The notes: generated by a model not told the origin, from the letters alone. Positions 24,839 through 35,500 are shown, numbered from the stretch's first letter. The stretch is 64,000 nt of DNA from Nocardia arthritidis NBRC 100137 (GCF_001612765.1 NZ_BDBB01000020.1:95089-159088), one strand, 5' to 3'. Numbers and translations: made by a program.

Positions 24839-25444
24839 ATGACGATGAGCGACGAACCACTGGAACTGACCGTTACCGATATCCGAGCCTGGCGGGAGTG
24901 GCTCAGCAGGTACCACGACAGCTCGGCAGGGGTGTGGCTAGTTCTCGCCAAGCAGAACACGACCCGGCCCACCAGCCTGACCTATGACCAGGCGCTCGAC
25001 GAAGCCCTGTGCCACGGCTGGATCGATGGTCGGCTACGACGACGGGATGAGGTCACCTTCTGCCGGCGCTTCACCCCTCGCGGAAGGCAAAGTCCCTGGT
25101 CAGCGCGGAACGTTTCCATCGTGACCCGTCTGATCAGCGAGGGCCGGATGCATCCGGCCGGAATGATCGAGGTCGAACGCGCCAAGGCCGACGGTCGCTG
25201 GGACACGGCCTACGCGGGACAAGCCGGCATCGAGGTACCGGCCGACCTGGCCGCCGCGTTGGCCGCGAAACCCGAGGCACAAGCGATGTTCGACATCCTC
25301 ACCTCTCAAAACCGCTACGCCGTTCTCTATCGGATCGCGAACGCCAAACGCGCCGAGACCCGAGCCCGCCGTATCACCCAGTTCGTTGAAATGCTCGCCC
25401 GCGGCGAGACGATCCACCCACAAAAGCGCGCCCTCGGCAGTTGA
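24839..25444 (+). CDS. YdeI/OmpD-associated family protein
   Basis: A protein of about 201 residues of the YdeI/OmdA family. Recognisable segments are AWREWLSRYHDSSAGVWLVL, ALDEALCHGWIDGRLRRRDE, RFTPRGRQSPWSARNVSIVT and a C-terminal helical region ending in TRARRITQFVEMLARGE. The biochemical role is not established for this family, although links to membrane-stress and peptide resistance have been reported. I chose ATG 24839 behind GAAGGA; ATG 24818 is an alternative. It follows the AhpD-like gene by about 60 bases and is probably in its operon. Confidence 0.8.
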   Translation: MTMSDEPLELTVTDIRAWREWLSRYHDSSAGVWLVLAKQNTTRPTSLTYDQALDEALCHGWIDGRLRRRDEVTFCRRFTPRGRQSPWSARNVSIVTRLISEGRMHPAGMIEVERAKADGRWDTAYAGQAGIEVPADLAAALAAKPEAQAMFDILTSQNRYAVLYRIANAKRAETRARRITQFVEMLARGETIHPQKRALGS

Positions 25445-25452
25445 ACTGCCGT

Positions 25453-25469
25453 CCGCGACCAAGTCGCGG
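25453..25469 (+). terminator. Hairpin after the YdeI-like gene
   Basis: CCGCGAC-CAA-GTCGCGG, a 7-bp stem with a 3-base loop, 9 bases after the stop codon. It faces the convergent membrane-protein gene, whose stop is at 25687. Confidence 0.6.
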
Positions 25470-25686
25470 CGCTCGCCATGAACCCGGCGGCCGTGCGCGA
25501 ACTCGATATCGCCTTGGCCCGCCACGACCGCCATCAGCTGTCGAATTCCAGCGGCAGTGGCGTTCGACCCACGTCGTGGTGATATGACGCAGCCAGTGAA
25601 TCGAGATCCCGTGAGAATGAACCCATGACAGGTGACGGCCGAGGCGTTCGAACGGTCGGTTGTAGCGGCGGCGGGTGATCGGCGCA

Positions 25687-26478
25687 TCACCTGCCGTTGA
25701 GCGAGCCGGTCAGCATCCAACCGGCGACGCCGATGCACAGGGCGCCCATCGCGATTTCTATGCCGAGACCGGCCCCGGTCCGCAGGCCGTAGGTCAAGGC
25801 ATGCGTCGTCATGTCAACCGGCACGATGCCGATGAACATCCAGGCGAACGCACGGAAGGCGAGCATGAACAACCCGTCCCACCAGCCGAACAACAGCCCC
25901 CACAGCAGGACACCGAGGCCGAAGAAGGCCAGGAACAGCCAGTAGCCGAGCGTCTTGCCGGACTCCGGTAGGAACCACTCGCTCCCGTCGGTCACCTCCA
26001 CGCCGACTACCTCCCCGCGCCAAAGTCGCAGTGTGGCCGGTTGACCCTCCCGCGCCTTGCCGTAGAAGCTCGACGACACCTCGCGGGTCTGCCGTGACCC
26101 GTCGGTCCGCTGCCAGGTGACCTCGTAGTGGGTGGTCGTGGTCGTGCTCGTGTGGCCGTCGGCGTCGGTCTGCGTCGTCGTGGTGGTGTAGGTGCGCCGA
26201 CCCGCAATGGAACCTCGCTCGCTGGCCAAACAGTCGCCCGCACTCTCCTCGCACCCCACGGCCGCCCGGAACTCCCGGGTCTGCCGGTATGGGCCGGCGG
26301 CGGAGGCGAGCGCTATGACGAGCACACCCAGACCGAGTGCGACGATGATCCACTGTCGAAGAGAACGCTCGCACAAGGATCCCCGTACAGCGGTCGCCGG
26401 AGCCTCGCAACCCACCCCCACCCGATCCCGCGCAACGTCGCGACCATGTCCGCCCTGCTCGGTTCGGCCACTGCTCAT
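25687..26478 (-). CDS. Membrane protein of unknown function, Thr-rich loop
   Basis: A 263-residue integral membrane protein. Predicted membrane segments by eye: about 43-62 (WIIVALGLGVLVIALASAA), 177-199, 203-220 and 236-257. Between the first and second lies a soluble domain of about 110 residues with a Thr-rich run (residues 97-117) and two Cys (76 and 83) close after the first segment that could form a disulfide. I do not recognise the family. ATG 26478 with GGAGG at good spacing. It lies downstream of the MarR gene on the same strand, 212 bases apart; that gap shows nothing. Confidence 0.72.
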   Translation of the reverse strand: MSSGRTEQGGHGRDVARDRVGVGCEAPATAVRGSLCERSLRQWIIVALGLGVLVIALASAAGPYRQTREFRAAVGCEESAGDCLASERGSIAGRRTYTTTTTQTDADGHTSTTTTTHYEVTWQRTDGSRQTREVSSSFYGKAREGQPATLRLWRGEVVGVEVTDGSEWFLPESGKTLGYWLFLAFFGLGVLLWGLLFGWWDGLFMLAFRAFAWMFIGIVPVDMTTHALTYGLRTGAGLGIEIAMGALCIGVAGWMLTGSLNGR

Positions 26479-26690
26479 CGGTGCACCTCCAAGTCATTGG
26501 CGTCGACCGCCTTACAGGAAACAACCCCCACGCATGCCGAAAGGTTGGGTCACTCGTTGCGCGCCATCCGCCCCGCGCAGTCCAGCAAGCCGCACGACGC
26601 GGCGCGGTACTCGTGGCAGGCCGGCCGTCGAGCGGGTCGCGACCTTCTGCACTGCTATCCGAGCGCGACGAGACGTGCGCTGGGACCGAG

Positions 26691-27149
26691 CTACGCACCG
26701 TCGGTGCCGTCGCGCAGGGAACGGATCATGCTCCGCAGGATCCGGAACGCGTCCGACTGCTCGGTCTCGGTCAGGCCGGCCAGCATTCTGACCTCGATGG
26801 ACCGGACCGCTACGGTCGCCTTCTCGAGGCTCCGTCGGCCGCGAGGCGTGAGGCGCGCGGGAAGAACCTTTCCGACGGGTGCCTGCGCGGGCCTGGTCAC
26901 GTAGCCGTCTCGTTCCAGGGCTTGGAGCAGCACGTTCATCGACTGCCGTGTCACGAACGCGCCCCGCGCGAGTTCGGAGTTCGACAGGCCCGGTCGTTGA
27001 GCCAGCAGCTCCAGGCAGGAGTAGTGCGTCACGCTCATCCCGAGTGGCCGCAGCACCTCCTCCATGGCCACGCGCAGGGCGCTCGACGCCTCTTTGAGCA
27101 GGTAGCCCACTGACGTCTCCAGGTCGACGCCCGCACCGTCTTGACTCAT
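26691..27149 (-). CDS. MarR-family transcriptional regulator
   Basis: A 152-residue MarR protein. DNA-binding region at residues about 55-105: LSNSELARGAFVTRQSMNVL, then ALERDGYVTRPAQAPVGKVL. I chose ATG 27149, whose first codon is part of the first operator half-site; the frame remains open far upstream but without protein-like content. Divergent from a VOC-family gene, with two identical-type palindromes in the 63-base gap, so autoregulation and control of the VOC gene are very likely. Confidence 0.9.
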   Translation of the reverse strand: MSQDGAGVDLETSVGYLLKEASSALRVAMEEVLRPLGMSVTHYSCLELLAQRPGLSNSELARGAFVTRQSMNVLLQALERDGYVTRPAQAPVGKVLPARLTPRGRRSLEKATVAVRSIEVRMLAGLTETEQSDAFRILRSMIRSLRDGTDGA

Positions 27150-27192
27150 GTCAGCATTCTGACATAAATTCATCGGTGTCAGAAACCTGACA
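27149..27192. promoter_or_regulatory. Two tandem MarR operators TGTCAG-N4-CTGACA
   Basis: TGTCAG-CATT-CTGACA at 27149-27164 and TGTCAG-AAAC-CTGACA at 27177-27192, both perfect in the arms with different spacers. The 28-base centre-to-centre distance is close to three helical turns less a few bases. They fill nearly the whole divergent gap. Confidence 0.85.
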
Positions 27193-27212
27193 CAGACTTG
27201 AGGAGCATCATC

Positions 27213-27581
27213 ATGCCCGTCACCGGCCCCGACTTCATCTCGCTCCAAGCGCGCGACCTCGACGCTTCGCAGGCGTTCTACGAGCAGTACCTCGGCCTCG
27301 TCCGCTCGCAGGCCGGGCCTCCGCACGCCGTCGTCTTCGAGACGGAGCCGATCGCGTTCGCACTCCGCGACGTCGTTCCCGGCACCGATCTCGCCTCCGT
27401 TGCCCAGCCCGGTATCGGTGCCGCGATCTGGCTGCACGCCACGGACGTCCAGGCCATTCACGATGCTCTCGTCGCCGACGGTCACACCATCGTCTCCGCA
27501 CCGATCGACGGCCCCTTCGGTCGGACCTTCACCTTCGCCGACCCCGACGGATACCGGGTCACTCTCCACGACCGCGCCTGA
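27213..27581 (+). CDS. VOC-superfamily (glyoxalase/bleomycin-resistance-like) protein
   Basis: A 122-residue single-unit vicinal-oxygen-chelate protein. The beta-alpha-beta-beta-beta repeats are visible: DFISLQARDLDASQAFYEQY, then GLVRSQ...AVVFETEPIAFAL, and GRTFTFADPDGYRVTLHD at the C-terminus. It may bind or inactivate a small molecule such as a drug or electrophile. ATG 27213 behind AGGAG. Under the divergent MarR. Confidence 0.87.
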   Translation: MPVTGPDFISLQARDLDASQAFYEQYLGLVRSQAGPPHAVVFETEPIAFALRDVVPGTDLASVAQPGIGAAIWLHATDVQAIHDALVADGHTIVSAPIDGPFGRTFTFADPDGYRVTLHDRA

Positions 27582-28538
27582 CAGGCCCCTTCGCCGCGTG
27601 CCGGGAAGCCGTCGGTGTCGAGGCGTTCCCGGCGGTGGGTGGCGCCGTTGAGTTACTCGCGCACCCGAGCCCATCCAACCTCGAGCGGAGTGCGGCCGGG
27701 ATCGAGCTAACCGGCCACTGCTCTCCACTCGGCCGGGGTCAGCCGTCTGCTCGAGTTCCGGACCGGATCCAATGGTGTGTCATCGCAGACACCATTTCTG
27801 TTCGTGTCGGCCGACTCAGACAAGTGTCCGCCTCGGCCGACGGCAACCCTTTCCACCGACCTCCCTCGAGCGCGGAGGCCTGCCTTCGAACGTCCGAACC
27901 CGGCGGCGGACCGCCGACCGGGGTTTTTCGCCGTTATCACCGCGCGTCCCGCGGTGCGGTTCGCGACCACACCCGGCGAGAACCCCTCGATCCCGCTGGC
28001 CGTAGCCGCTGGCCACCGACAAACCGAGGATTGCGGGATAGGTAGAAAAGACACATCGGTAGCCGTAGTGCCTGTACTAGGTATGGCCGCCCCCGTACTC
28101 GGGCTGCGGTGACTGTTTCACCACCGAACGGCCACCCCACACCACCGCAGCCTGTTGCTCGCCGGCCACTGCTGCGACAACGTCCCGCTGCCGTCGTGGT
28201 AGTTGATGTGGCCGTCCGGGGACACCCCGAACGAGTAGATCGGCGTCCGCATGACCGCGAAGACCGACCGGACTCATCGCTGGTCGGTCAGGGGTGTCGG
28301 CAAAGGTAGGCTCCGCTGTGCGAATCACCGGCCGCTGGACTTGCCATGGCTGGTGAATACCGGCATTGCGCTGGGGCGCGAAGTGCGAAATCTTCGCCTG
28401 AGAACCTTTCGGATCCTGACGACGATTTGATTCCAGGCCATTTGTGGGAACTTCTGATGCACTGCTCGCGGTCGAGGTCGCGCGTCGGCGCCTCCGTGAC
28501 TTCGGCGTGTTCGTCGTCCCCGGAGCACGGAGAGTGCC
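27582..28538. other. Long gap before the giant-gene block
   Basis: This 957-base stretch contains only low-content open frames. One minus-strand frame, 28118-28252 (ATG, 44 residues), reads IYSFGVSPDGHINYHDGSG and looks protein-like, possibly a fragment of a lost surface or phage protein; I list it here rather than as a gene. From about 28370 the base composition falls (CGAAATCTTCGCCTGAGAAC), a plausible promoter zone for the downstream block. Confidence 0.35.
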
Positions 28539-29933
28539 GTGACACGGGCCGGGGATGAGGATCTCGCAGGGCTGGTCGATCGGATCGCGGATGGGCTGCG
28601 TGCGATGGCCGTGCCCGGGTGGCAGCGGCTGGAGGCGTGGTTCGCGATGACCGTGGTCGCCGAATCGGCGGTGCTGACGGTCGACGACGGTATCCGCTCG
28701 TTTCGGTGCCCGGTACCGGATGCGGTGTGGGATGCGGTGCGCAGGCATCGGCAGGTGTCGGCAATGGCCGACGACGGGCCGTGGTGGCGGATGCTGGTGC
28801 GCGTCGATGCCGACGGTGTCGAGGCCACTGCCGATCACGGTGCCCTGCCGTTCCCCGGCGAGCAGTTGTTCGCACCGGCGGCATATCTCGCCGACTTGGA
28901 ACGTTATCCACGGGATCGGCTGCCGGTGTGGCTGGCGGCCTACCTCGGACGCGGAGAACGCCCGACGCGGACGCCGCGCGCCGCCGCCGAGGCAGTGCGT
29001 GCGGACCAGCGTGCGGCGTTGCGCGCGGTGGCCGTGGATGGCGAACTGCCGGAGCTGGCCGTGTTGTGGGCGCGGTGGGCGGTGCTGGCGGCGGCCTTCG
29101 TGGCGGTCGGCTCGGGGCAGGGGCCGCGGATCGGTCCGTCGGTGGGCATCTTCGAAGGCGCGGGGCGCAGCGGTTCGACGCTGACGCTCCTGCCCGGCGA
29201 CCGGGCCGTGCTGTCGGGTGGCGTGTGGGACGCGTCGGTCCTGGACGCCGCGTACAACGCCGGCGCACCAATGCCGAAACTTTTCGCGGGAGCGCCCGGT
29301 TGGGTATCCGACCCGGTGCTCAATCCGCGGGCGGCAACCGGTTTGTTGTCGTTTTGCTACTGGTGGGAGGCCGGTCGGTGGTACCGGGGTGAGTCCGCGC
29401 CGATGGCGGAGTGTGCGTCGGCGTTGCCCGCAGTGTGGACGGTCGGCACCGTGGCGGGTGTCGTCGGCAGTCTGCTGGGCGACCGGGCGGGTGGTATATC
29501 CGACACGGCCGAATTGTTGGTGTCGGCCGCGCAGGCCGGTGCGGTGACGCACGAGGCGATCGTGCAGGTCTTCGGTGACGGCGCCGACATCGACATCGAC
29601 GGAGCGATGTTCCAGTTCGTGCTCGCGGATTTGGACGCGAACCACGCCGAGGGGATCGGCGAAGCGGATGCGCTCGATCTCGTCCGGGACCACATCTTCC
29701 GACAGGGTTACGACACTGCGGGATACCCGCTGTCGACGTTGCGGGCCGATCGCATCAGCGTGGGCTGGATGGTACGTTCGCCGGTACCGAACGGCGAAAT
29801 CGCCTTGGACCGTGCGATTTTCTATGTCGCCGATGACGGGGTGGTGGAGCGCTCGGCCACGTCGGTGCCGTTGTCGGTATTCGTCGCCGGTTTCGAGCGG
29901 CGGTTCCGGTTGCGCGGTAACAGCCGAGCCTGA
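28539..29933 (+). CDS. Hypothetical protein, first gene of the giant-effector block
   Basis: A 464-residue protein I cannot assign. It has no signal peptide or membrane segment. The segment around residues 83-140 (WWRMLVRVDADGVEATADHG, then YLADLERYPRDRLPVWLAAY) loosely resembles YezG-like immunity proteins. The C-terminal 120 residues (ADIDIDGAMFQFVLADLDAN, then FYVADDGVVERSATSVPLSV) look like a separate compact domain. GTG start 28539 behind GGAG. The stop is 19 bases before the WXG-like gene, so it belongs to the same operon as the 5361-residue protein. Candidate roles from context only: immunity protein or secretion chaperone. Confidence 0.75.
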   Translation: MTRAGDEDLAGLVDRIADGLRAMAVPGWQRLEAWFAMTVVAESAVLTVDDGIRSFRCPVPDAVWDAVRRHRQVSAMADDGPWWRMLVRVDADGVEATADHGALPFPGEQLFAPAAYLADLERYPRDRLPVWLAAYLGRGERPTRTPRAAAEAVRADQRAALRAVAVDGELPELAVLWARWAVLAAAFVAVGSGQGPRIGPSVGIFEGAGRSGSTLTLLPGDRAVLSGGVWDASVLDAAYNAGAPMPKLFAGAPGWVSDPVLNPRAATGLLSFCYWWEAGRWYRGESAPMAECASALPAVWTVGTVAGVVGSLLGDRAGGISDTAELLVSAAQAGAVTHEAIVQVFGDGADIDIDGAMFQFVLADLDANHAEGIGEADALDLVRDHIFRQGYDTAGYPLSTLRADRISVGWMVRSPVPNGEIALDRAIFYVADDGVVERSATSVPLSVFVAGFERRFRLRGNSRA

Positions 29934-29952
29934 CCCGGAGGGGGATCGCGAC

Positions 29953-31557
29953 GTGCACGGTGAAGTTCGGTTGGATCCGGACCGCATGCGCGAACGGGGA
30001 GCGAGACTGGCCGAACTCGGGGATCGCGTAGGGCAGACCTATGCGGGACTACGCGCTTCATTGGCGCACGCCGAGGGCACTTGGGGTGACGATGATCTGG
30101 GTGTCGCGTTCGCCAGGGAGTTCAAGCCGCATGCCGACCAGTTGCTGGCCAATCTGCGGGCAATGGAGGAGAGCCTGCACAGCACGGCCGCCGGAATAGT
30201 CGACGCCGCAGGCCACTTCGAATCACAGGACCGGGTCGGCGCCGGCCGGGTCGCCACTTCGGCCGACGAACTGAATCCGATCGGCGTGCCTGCGGCGCCC
30301 CGGCCGGACGGTAGCGCGGGCACGTCCTCGCCCGCAGGCGCGCAGCCACCCGAGGCGTCCGAACCCGCGGCGACCTTTCCGGCAGAGGCAGGCCCGGCGT
30401 ATTCCACGGCCCCGCCGTATCCAGCGAACCGGGCTGAGCCCGCAAAGAGTGCTGACCCCGCCGAAGGATCCATCCCCGTCGGACCGCGGACACCGGACGC
30501 GCCGGCGGGACGATCCACGCCGGAGGGTGGTCCGCAGCGGGATTCTTCCGGTCGGTCAGCACGCCGTGAGGCGGCCCAGGGGGGAGGCGGACCGGGCGGC
30601 GCCAGCCCCGGCAAGCCTGCCGGAGATTCCGGTCGCCGTCCTCCGGCCTCGGCGGTGTTTCCGCCGGCCGCCACGCGGGATTCGCCCCGTGCCCCAGCCG
30701 GGCGGCAGGCGGGAGTCGGCCCACCCGGTGGTGTGGGACGGCGGGACACGCCGTGGTCCGGGCAGCCGCCGAGGACGGCTGGACCACCCGCCGGTGCCCA
30801 GCCGCGACCCCAAGGTGCTCGGTTCGGTGCTCCGCCGCGGACGCAGAACCCCGCCGCCGAATCACCACGTGGGCGCGATCGGCGTCGCTCCGGCGCGCCC
30901 CCGGTCATCCATCCCGTGGTCGGCTGGCTGGCGCGGATGCTGACCGAGCGCCACGGCGTGCGGGTCACGGGCTTCGATACCCCTGGCCTGCAGGTGCCGG
31001 TCGTGCGGGGATTCGTGGCCGCCGTGGACCGCGTGCTCACCGACTACCCGGTGATCGCTCTGGATGTCGTCGCGGTCGCGGAGTTCGATGCGGAATCGGG
31101 GCCGGTGTGGTGGAGTCCCGAACCACGCGATACGCGGGGGACGGGCGCCGGTCGGTCCATCACCCTCGACCAGCGGACCGCGCAGGAGTGCAGGCGAGCG
31201 ACGGGAACCGCGGAGTCCGACGCCGAGGCGGCGGAGCCGGAGATCTACCTGTCGACACTCCGCGAATTCGGCAGGGCGCTCGACTTCGTCGGTGGCGGTC
31301 TCGCACGCAGGCAGGCGCAGCGCGTCCTGATCGCGGAGTACCTGCGTCTGGAGGCGGGACGGACCAGCACACTCGCCGCGGTGGTCAGCGGTTACCGGCG
31401 TTGGCGTGCCGAGCTGGCCGGGGACGCAGAAGAGTTCGATGCGAGCCGGGCCCTCGGGGTCGCATTGGCCGATGTCGTCGTGCGCGGCGACGAGGCGAGC
31501 CGCCAGGCGCGAGCACTGCACGCGGTGCTGGTCGATGCGGCGTCGCGGCTGGTGTAG
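29953..31557 (+). CDS. WXG100-like protein with degenerate zinc-peptidase-like C-terminus
   Basis: A 534-residue three-part protein. Residues 1-95 are a helical hairpin of the ESX/WXG100 type, with the turn TWGDDDLG at Trp44 and helices RMRERGARLAELGDRVGQTY and QLLANLRAMEESLHSTAAGI. Residues about 100-310 are a Pro/Ala/Gly-rich linker. Residues about 315-534 resemble the zinc-peptidase domain of the giant protein: GVRVTGFDTPGL and VDRVLTDYPVIALDVVAVAE align with GFEHPDV and MLTRFPGRTNIRGLWID there, but the HEFVH site is replaced by REFGR (437-441). GTG start with GGAGGGG upstream. Stop is 3 bases before the giant gene, implying coupling. Likely secretion partner or adaptor (inference). Confidence 0.8.
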   Translation: MHGEVRLDPDRMRERGARLAELGDRVGQTYAGLRASLAHAEGTWGDDDLGVAFAREFKPHADQLLANLRAMEESLHSTAAGIVDAAGHFESQDRVGAGRVATSADELNPIGVPAAPRPDGSAGTSSPAGAQPPEASEPAATFPAEAGPAYSTAPPYPANRAEPAKSADPAEGSIPVGPRTPDAPAGRSTPEGGPQRDSSGRSARREAAQGGGGPGGASPGKPAGDSGRRPPASAVFPPAATRDSPRAPAGRQAGVGPPGGVGRRDTPWSGQPPRTAGPPAGAQPRPQGARFGAPPRTQNPAAESPRGRDRRRSGAPPVIHPVVGWLARMLTERHGVRVTGFDTPGLQVPVVRGFVAAVDRVLTDYPVIALDVVAVAEFDAESGPVWWSPEPRDTRGTGAGRSITLDQRTAQECRRATGTAESDAEAAEPEIYLSTLREFGRALDFVGGGLARRQAQRVLIAEYLRLEAGRTSTLAAVVSGYRRWRAELAGDAEEFDASRALGVALADVVVRGDEASRQARALHAVLVDAASRLV

Positions 31558-31560
31558 GCG

Positions 31561-32580
31561 GTGCCGGTGGACGGTTCGTGGTCGCTGAACCCGGTCGTGG
31601 AGCTGCGTATGTTGTTCGAGGGTTTGCCCCCCGTGGTGCGGCGCCCGATCGAACTGGTGGTCTTCGGGGGAGACCTGCCACGCGCCGATGTATCCGGAAT
31701 GCGCTGGATGGCTGCGGAGCTGAGGGCCAAGGCCGCCGCTATGAAGAATCACGCGGATGACGCGGAAAAGCTGCTGGTGCAGGAGGATTCGCTCGGCGCG
31801 CTGGGTGACCGGGTGCGCGAGATATTGCATCTGCACCGGGAGGGCGCGGCCAGGCTGCGGGAGGAAGCGCTGGCCTTGGCCGATCAAGCGCACGCGGCCG
31901 CCAACGATGCGGAGAAGACGCTGTGCGTGATGTTCGCGTTCGGCGTCGAGCTGGCCTGGCGTATCATCACGACGCTGTCGGCAGCCGCCGCGGCCGGTCC
32001 GGCCGGAGAGGTTGCGGCGGCTCCCGTGGTGGAGTCGATGCTGATCGAAGGCCGTGGCAAGGTCGCGTTGATGCGCGCGGGCCTGGAGCAGGCCTACAAG
32101 GTGGGCGCGGCGAAGACGGGGGCCCGGCTGTCGGCGTTGGGGCCGTACCGGTTCGCACTCGCGGTCGGCACGGCCGCCGCGGTGCCCGCGAGTGTGGATC
32201 TCGCGGTACAGCTTATGCAAGTCGTCTCCGGTGACCGGAATCCGACCGTCAAAGGCCCGAATGGGGAGAACCCGAGGGGTATCGATCTGCAGTCGATCGA
32301 AGCCGCGGGAGTGTCGGGCGCCGGTGGTGCGGTGGGCGGCCTGGCCGCGGGCAAGCTCGCGCCCAGAGTCATTCCCCGTCTGGAAACCGGCCGTTCGGCG
32401 CTCGGACTGGTGCAGGGGGTCGCGGGTGCGGTGTCCGGTCTGGGTGCGGCGGCCTTGATCACCGGCTGGCCGGAACACTTCGAGGACGTCCTGGCGTCGC
32501 TGCTCAGCGGCGGATTCGCCGGAGTCGTGGATGTCCACGGTGGCGGCCACTCGGATCTGGGGTCCCCGCCCGGAAAAGTG
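31561..32580 (+). other. Giant protein: helical WXG/CpnT-like N-terminus
   Basis: Residues 1-340. The opening PPVVRRPIELVVFGGDLPRA, then WMAAELRAKAAAMKNHADDA, resembles the N-terminal region of CpnT-type and other long type VII substrates. It is followed by long amphipathic helices and Gly/Ala-rich segments (residues about 125-290) that could contact or insert into membranes. Confidence 0.6.
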
Positions 32581-35500
32581 GTCGACGGCAGCGGGGGCTA
32601 CGTCCCTCCGGACCCTTCCACGGTGAGTCTCAGCAAGGATGCCGTGATGCGGCTGGCGGGGGCTCCTCAGGGCACGAAATCGCTGATGCCTGCTGTGGTG
32701 GACAGCAACGACGGCGTCCCCCGGCAGCCCGCGAACTCGGCCTCGCCCGGCCACCCGACGGACGCCGGAGTATCGCAGCCTGGGGAGAACCTGTTTTCGT
32801 CTGGTCCGCCGGGAGCGACGAACGAGGGCCGGTATGAGCCGGACGAGTCGGGAGATCCGGCGCGGCGCCTCGCCGATTCGGGATCGGGCGAACAGGCTCC
32901 CGCGTTGGATGGACACGCGAACGGTCAGGCGCCGGTGGAGGGACAGCCGGGAGACACCGATTCGCCTACCCGAGGAGGACACGGGGCATCGGCAGACCGT
33001 GCCGGCGATCGAGCGCCCGGTGTAGACCTTCCCGCCGGTGGTGATGCAGCCTCCGGTGGCGGCACGAAGGCCGGTGGGGCTGCGCAGGGCCGCAGTGGCG
33101 ATGCGCAGATCGCTGACCCCGCGTACGCCGGTGATCCTGCACAGGATGGCCGCGGAGCGCATGGCGGTGCCGATGCCCATGACGGTGGCACCCACAATGG
33201 TGGCGACGCCCGGAATGGCGGCGATGCGCGGGTTGGCGGCACTGACAACACGCGAGCCGGTGACGGCGGCCAGGCCGGTAGTGGCGGTGTGCAAGGTGAC
33301 AATGCGCAGGCCGCGGGCGTTCCCGGTGCTGATGACAGTGCGCAGCTCGGGAAAAGTGAGGCCGCGGCCGCGGTCCTGTCGAGCGCGGACGGCGACCACT
33401 CCGGTTCGCAACAACAGCGATCGGCAGATCACGGCGAGGACGCCGCGCACGTCGTCGACGGCCGGAGCGCCCGGGCTCCGACCGTCGACGGTCCGGCTGG
33501 GCACGAGTCGCCGGTTGCGCGGCCGGGCCCGGGTTCGGCGAAGGTCGATCCGCCGGTAGGGGTGGGCGATGCGTCCGTCCGCCACGGTGCGGGCGGTGAT
33601 GGCCCGGCACGGGTTACGGCACCGAAACCGACGGAGGTACCGCCGGCACACGAGCCGCCGTCCGCGGCGCGCTCCGAGGATGCCGCGCCCGCCGACGCTC
33701 GCCCGTCCATGCACGACGGACCCGAGCGCCCGGCGGAGGGGCTGCCAGAGGCTCTGGCGGGACTGCCTTCGGCGGATCCGGCGACCAAGCAGGATCTCAC
33801 CGCCGAGCAGCAGACGCGGTTCGAAGCCGCGGCGAAGAAGGCGCTGGCGTTGTATCGGCTGCGGCGAGAAGAGCTGGCCGGTGAGTCGTGGGAGCAGCGC
33901 AGGCACGCGATGGAGCATGGCAATCGAGTGGAGTCGCTGCTGCGGTACATCGACGCGATGCGCGAGGGGACCGGGAAGACGCCGCGGTGGAACCAGCTCC
34001 AGGCCTTCCTGCTCGGCGAGCACGGGTTCATGCGTCAGATGGGCACCGGACAGGGCAAATCCATGGTCGGTGCGCTGGATACGTTGCGGCAGTTGTCGCG
34101 TGGAGAGCAGGCGAGCGGTGATTCGGTGCGGGTGCATCATGTGATCACCACGACCGAGGTGCTGGCCAACGAGGGGGTTCGGGAATTCGCGCCGATGCTG
34201 CGAAGTCTCGGGTACGAGGTCGCGCGCTGGGATCCGCACGCCCCGCCGGGCGAACCGGACCGGCCGACCGTGTACTACATGACCTACGACGAGCGCGCGA
34301 CCGCCGAACTGTTCGACCGGCCGCCGCCGGGGAAGACCGCGACCATCGACGAGGCGGACGCGGTACTGGTGCACAACCAGACGGTGCACTACCAGTCCGA
34401 GGGGCAGCGAGAACTCGCCTCGGACGTGGAGGCCGCCGGGGTGTACCGGGTGCGTGACTTCTTGAAAGCCGTCCTGCGCAGCAGGATCACGGCGGCGAAG
34501 GACCTGTCGGTGCATCTCGAAGAGGCACTCCACGATGGGCCGTTGACAGCGGAGGCGGCCGGGGCGGTGCGGTCGCTGCCGGTGGAAGAGCTCGCCGCGG
34601 CACGGACTTTGACGGCGCGGTTGCTGCGCGAGCAACCCGAGCGGTGCCTCGACACCGTGAGCCGGTTGTGGGAAGGCCACACCGGGCGGAAATTTACCGC
34701 CGAGGAAACCGAGATGGCCCGTGCCTTCCTGGACGTCCGGTCGGGCCGGTTGAAACTGAATCGAGATTTCCAGATATTCGGACAGGGTTCCGAGAAGAAG
34801 GTCCAGATTCTGGACGAGTACGGCAAGCCGCGAAGCGATCCGAAGATCGGCACCGAGAGCCGGTGGTTCGGAGGCCGCCACAAGATGGTGGAGGCGATGT
34901 TCGGCGCCCCGGTGTATTCCGATGGGACGGGATCGAAACAGGTCACCGTGGAGGACGTCCTCGCCGGTTACGAACATCTGCATCTGATGTCGGGCACGCT
35001 GGAGCGGACCGCGGCGGAGATCAAGGAGAATTTCCCGGTCGAGGGTGGTTTGGCGAAGGTGGAGGACTTCGGCCGGTCGAAACTGACGGGGGAGGAGGAT
35101 CGGATCTTCCTCAGCGAACCGGACAAATTGCGGGACGCGGTGGGCCGGGTGCAGCAGTTGCAGGCCGAGGGGCGGCCGGTGCTGGTGATCTGCCCGTTCA
35201 ACGATCTGGCTCGCAAATTCTCGCTGATGCTGACCAAGGCGGGCGTGGAGCACAGCGCGATCGACGCCCGGTGGTTCGCCGAGCACCGCGACAACAATGC
35301 CGCCGAAGAGCACCTGCTGTCGGTCAAGGACGCCGCGGGTGTCCGGGGCGCGGTGACCGTCGGCACGGGGATGCTTGGCCGGGGTTTCGATGTGTCGATC
35401 AGCGACGAGGTCGATCAGCTGGGCGGGGTGCACGCGCACATGCTGGGGCGTTCGCCGACCAATCCGGACGAGGACCATCAATGGTCGGCGCGCGCGGGCC

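Noticed and set aside
28077..29987. A 636-residue antisense open frame over the operon-leading gene
   Set aside because: Low-complexity His/Arg/Pro translation with no recognisable domain. The plus-strand gene has a good ribosome site and operon spacing.
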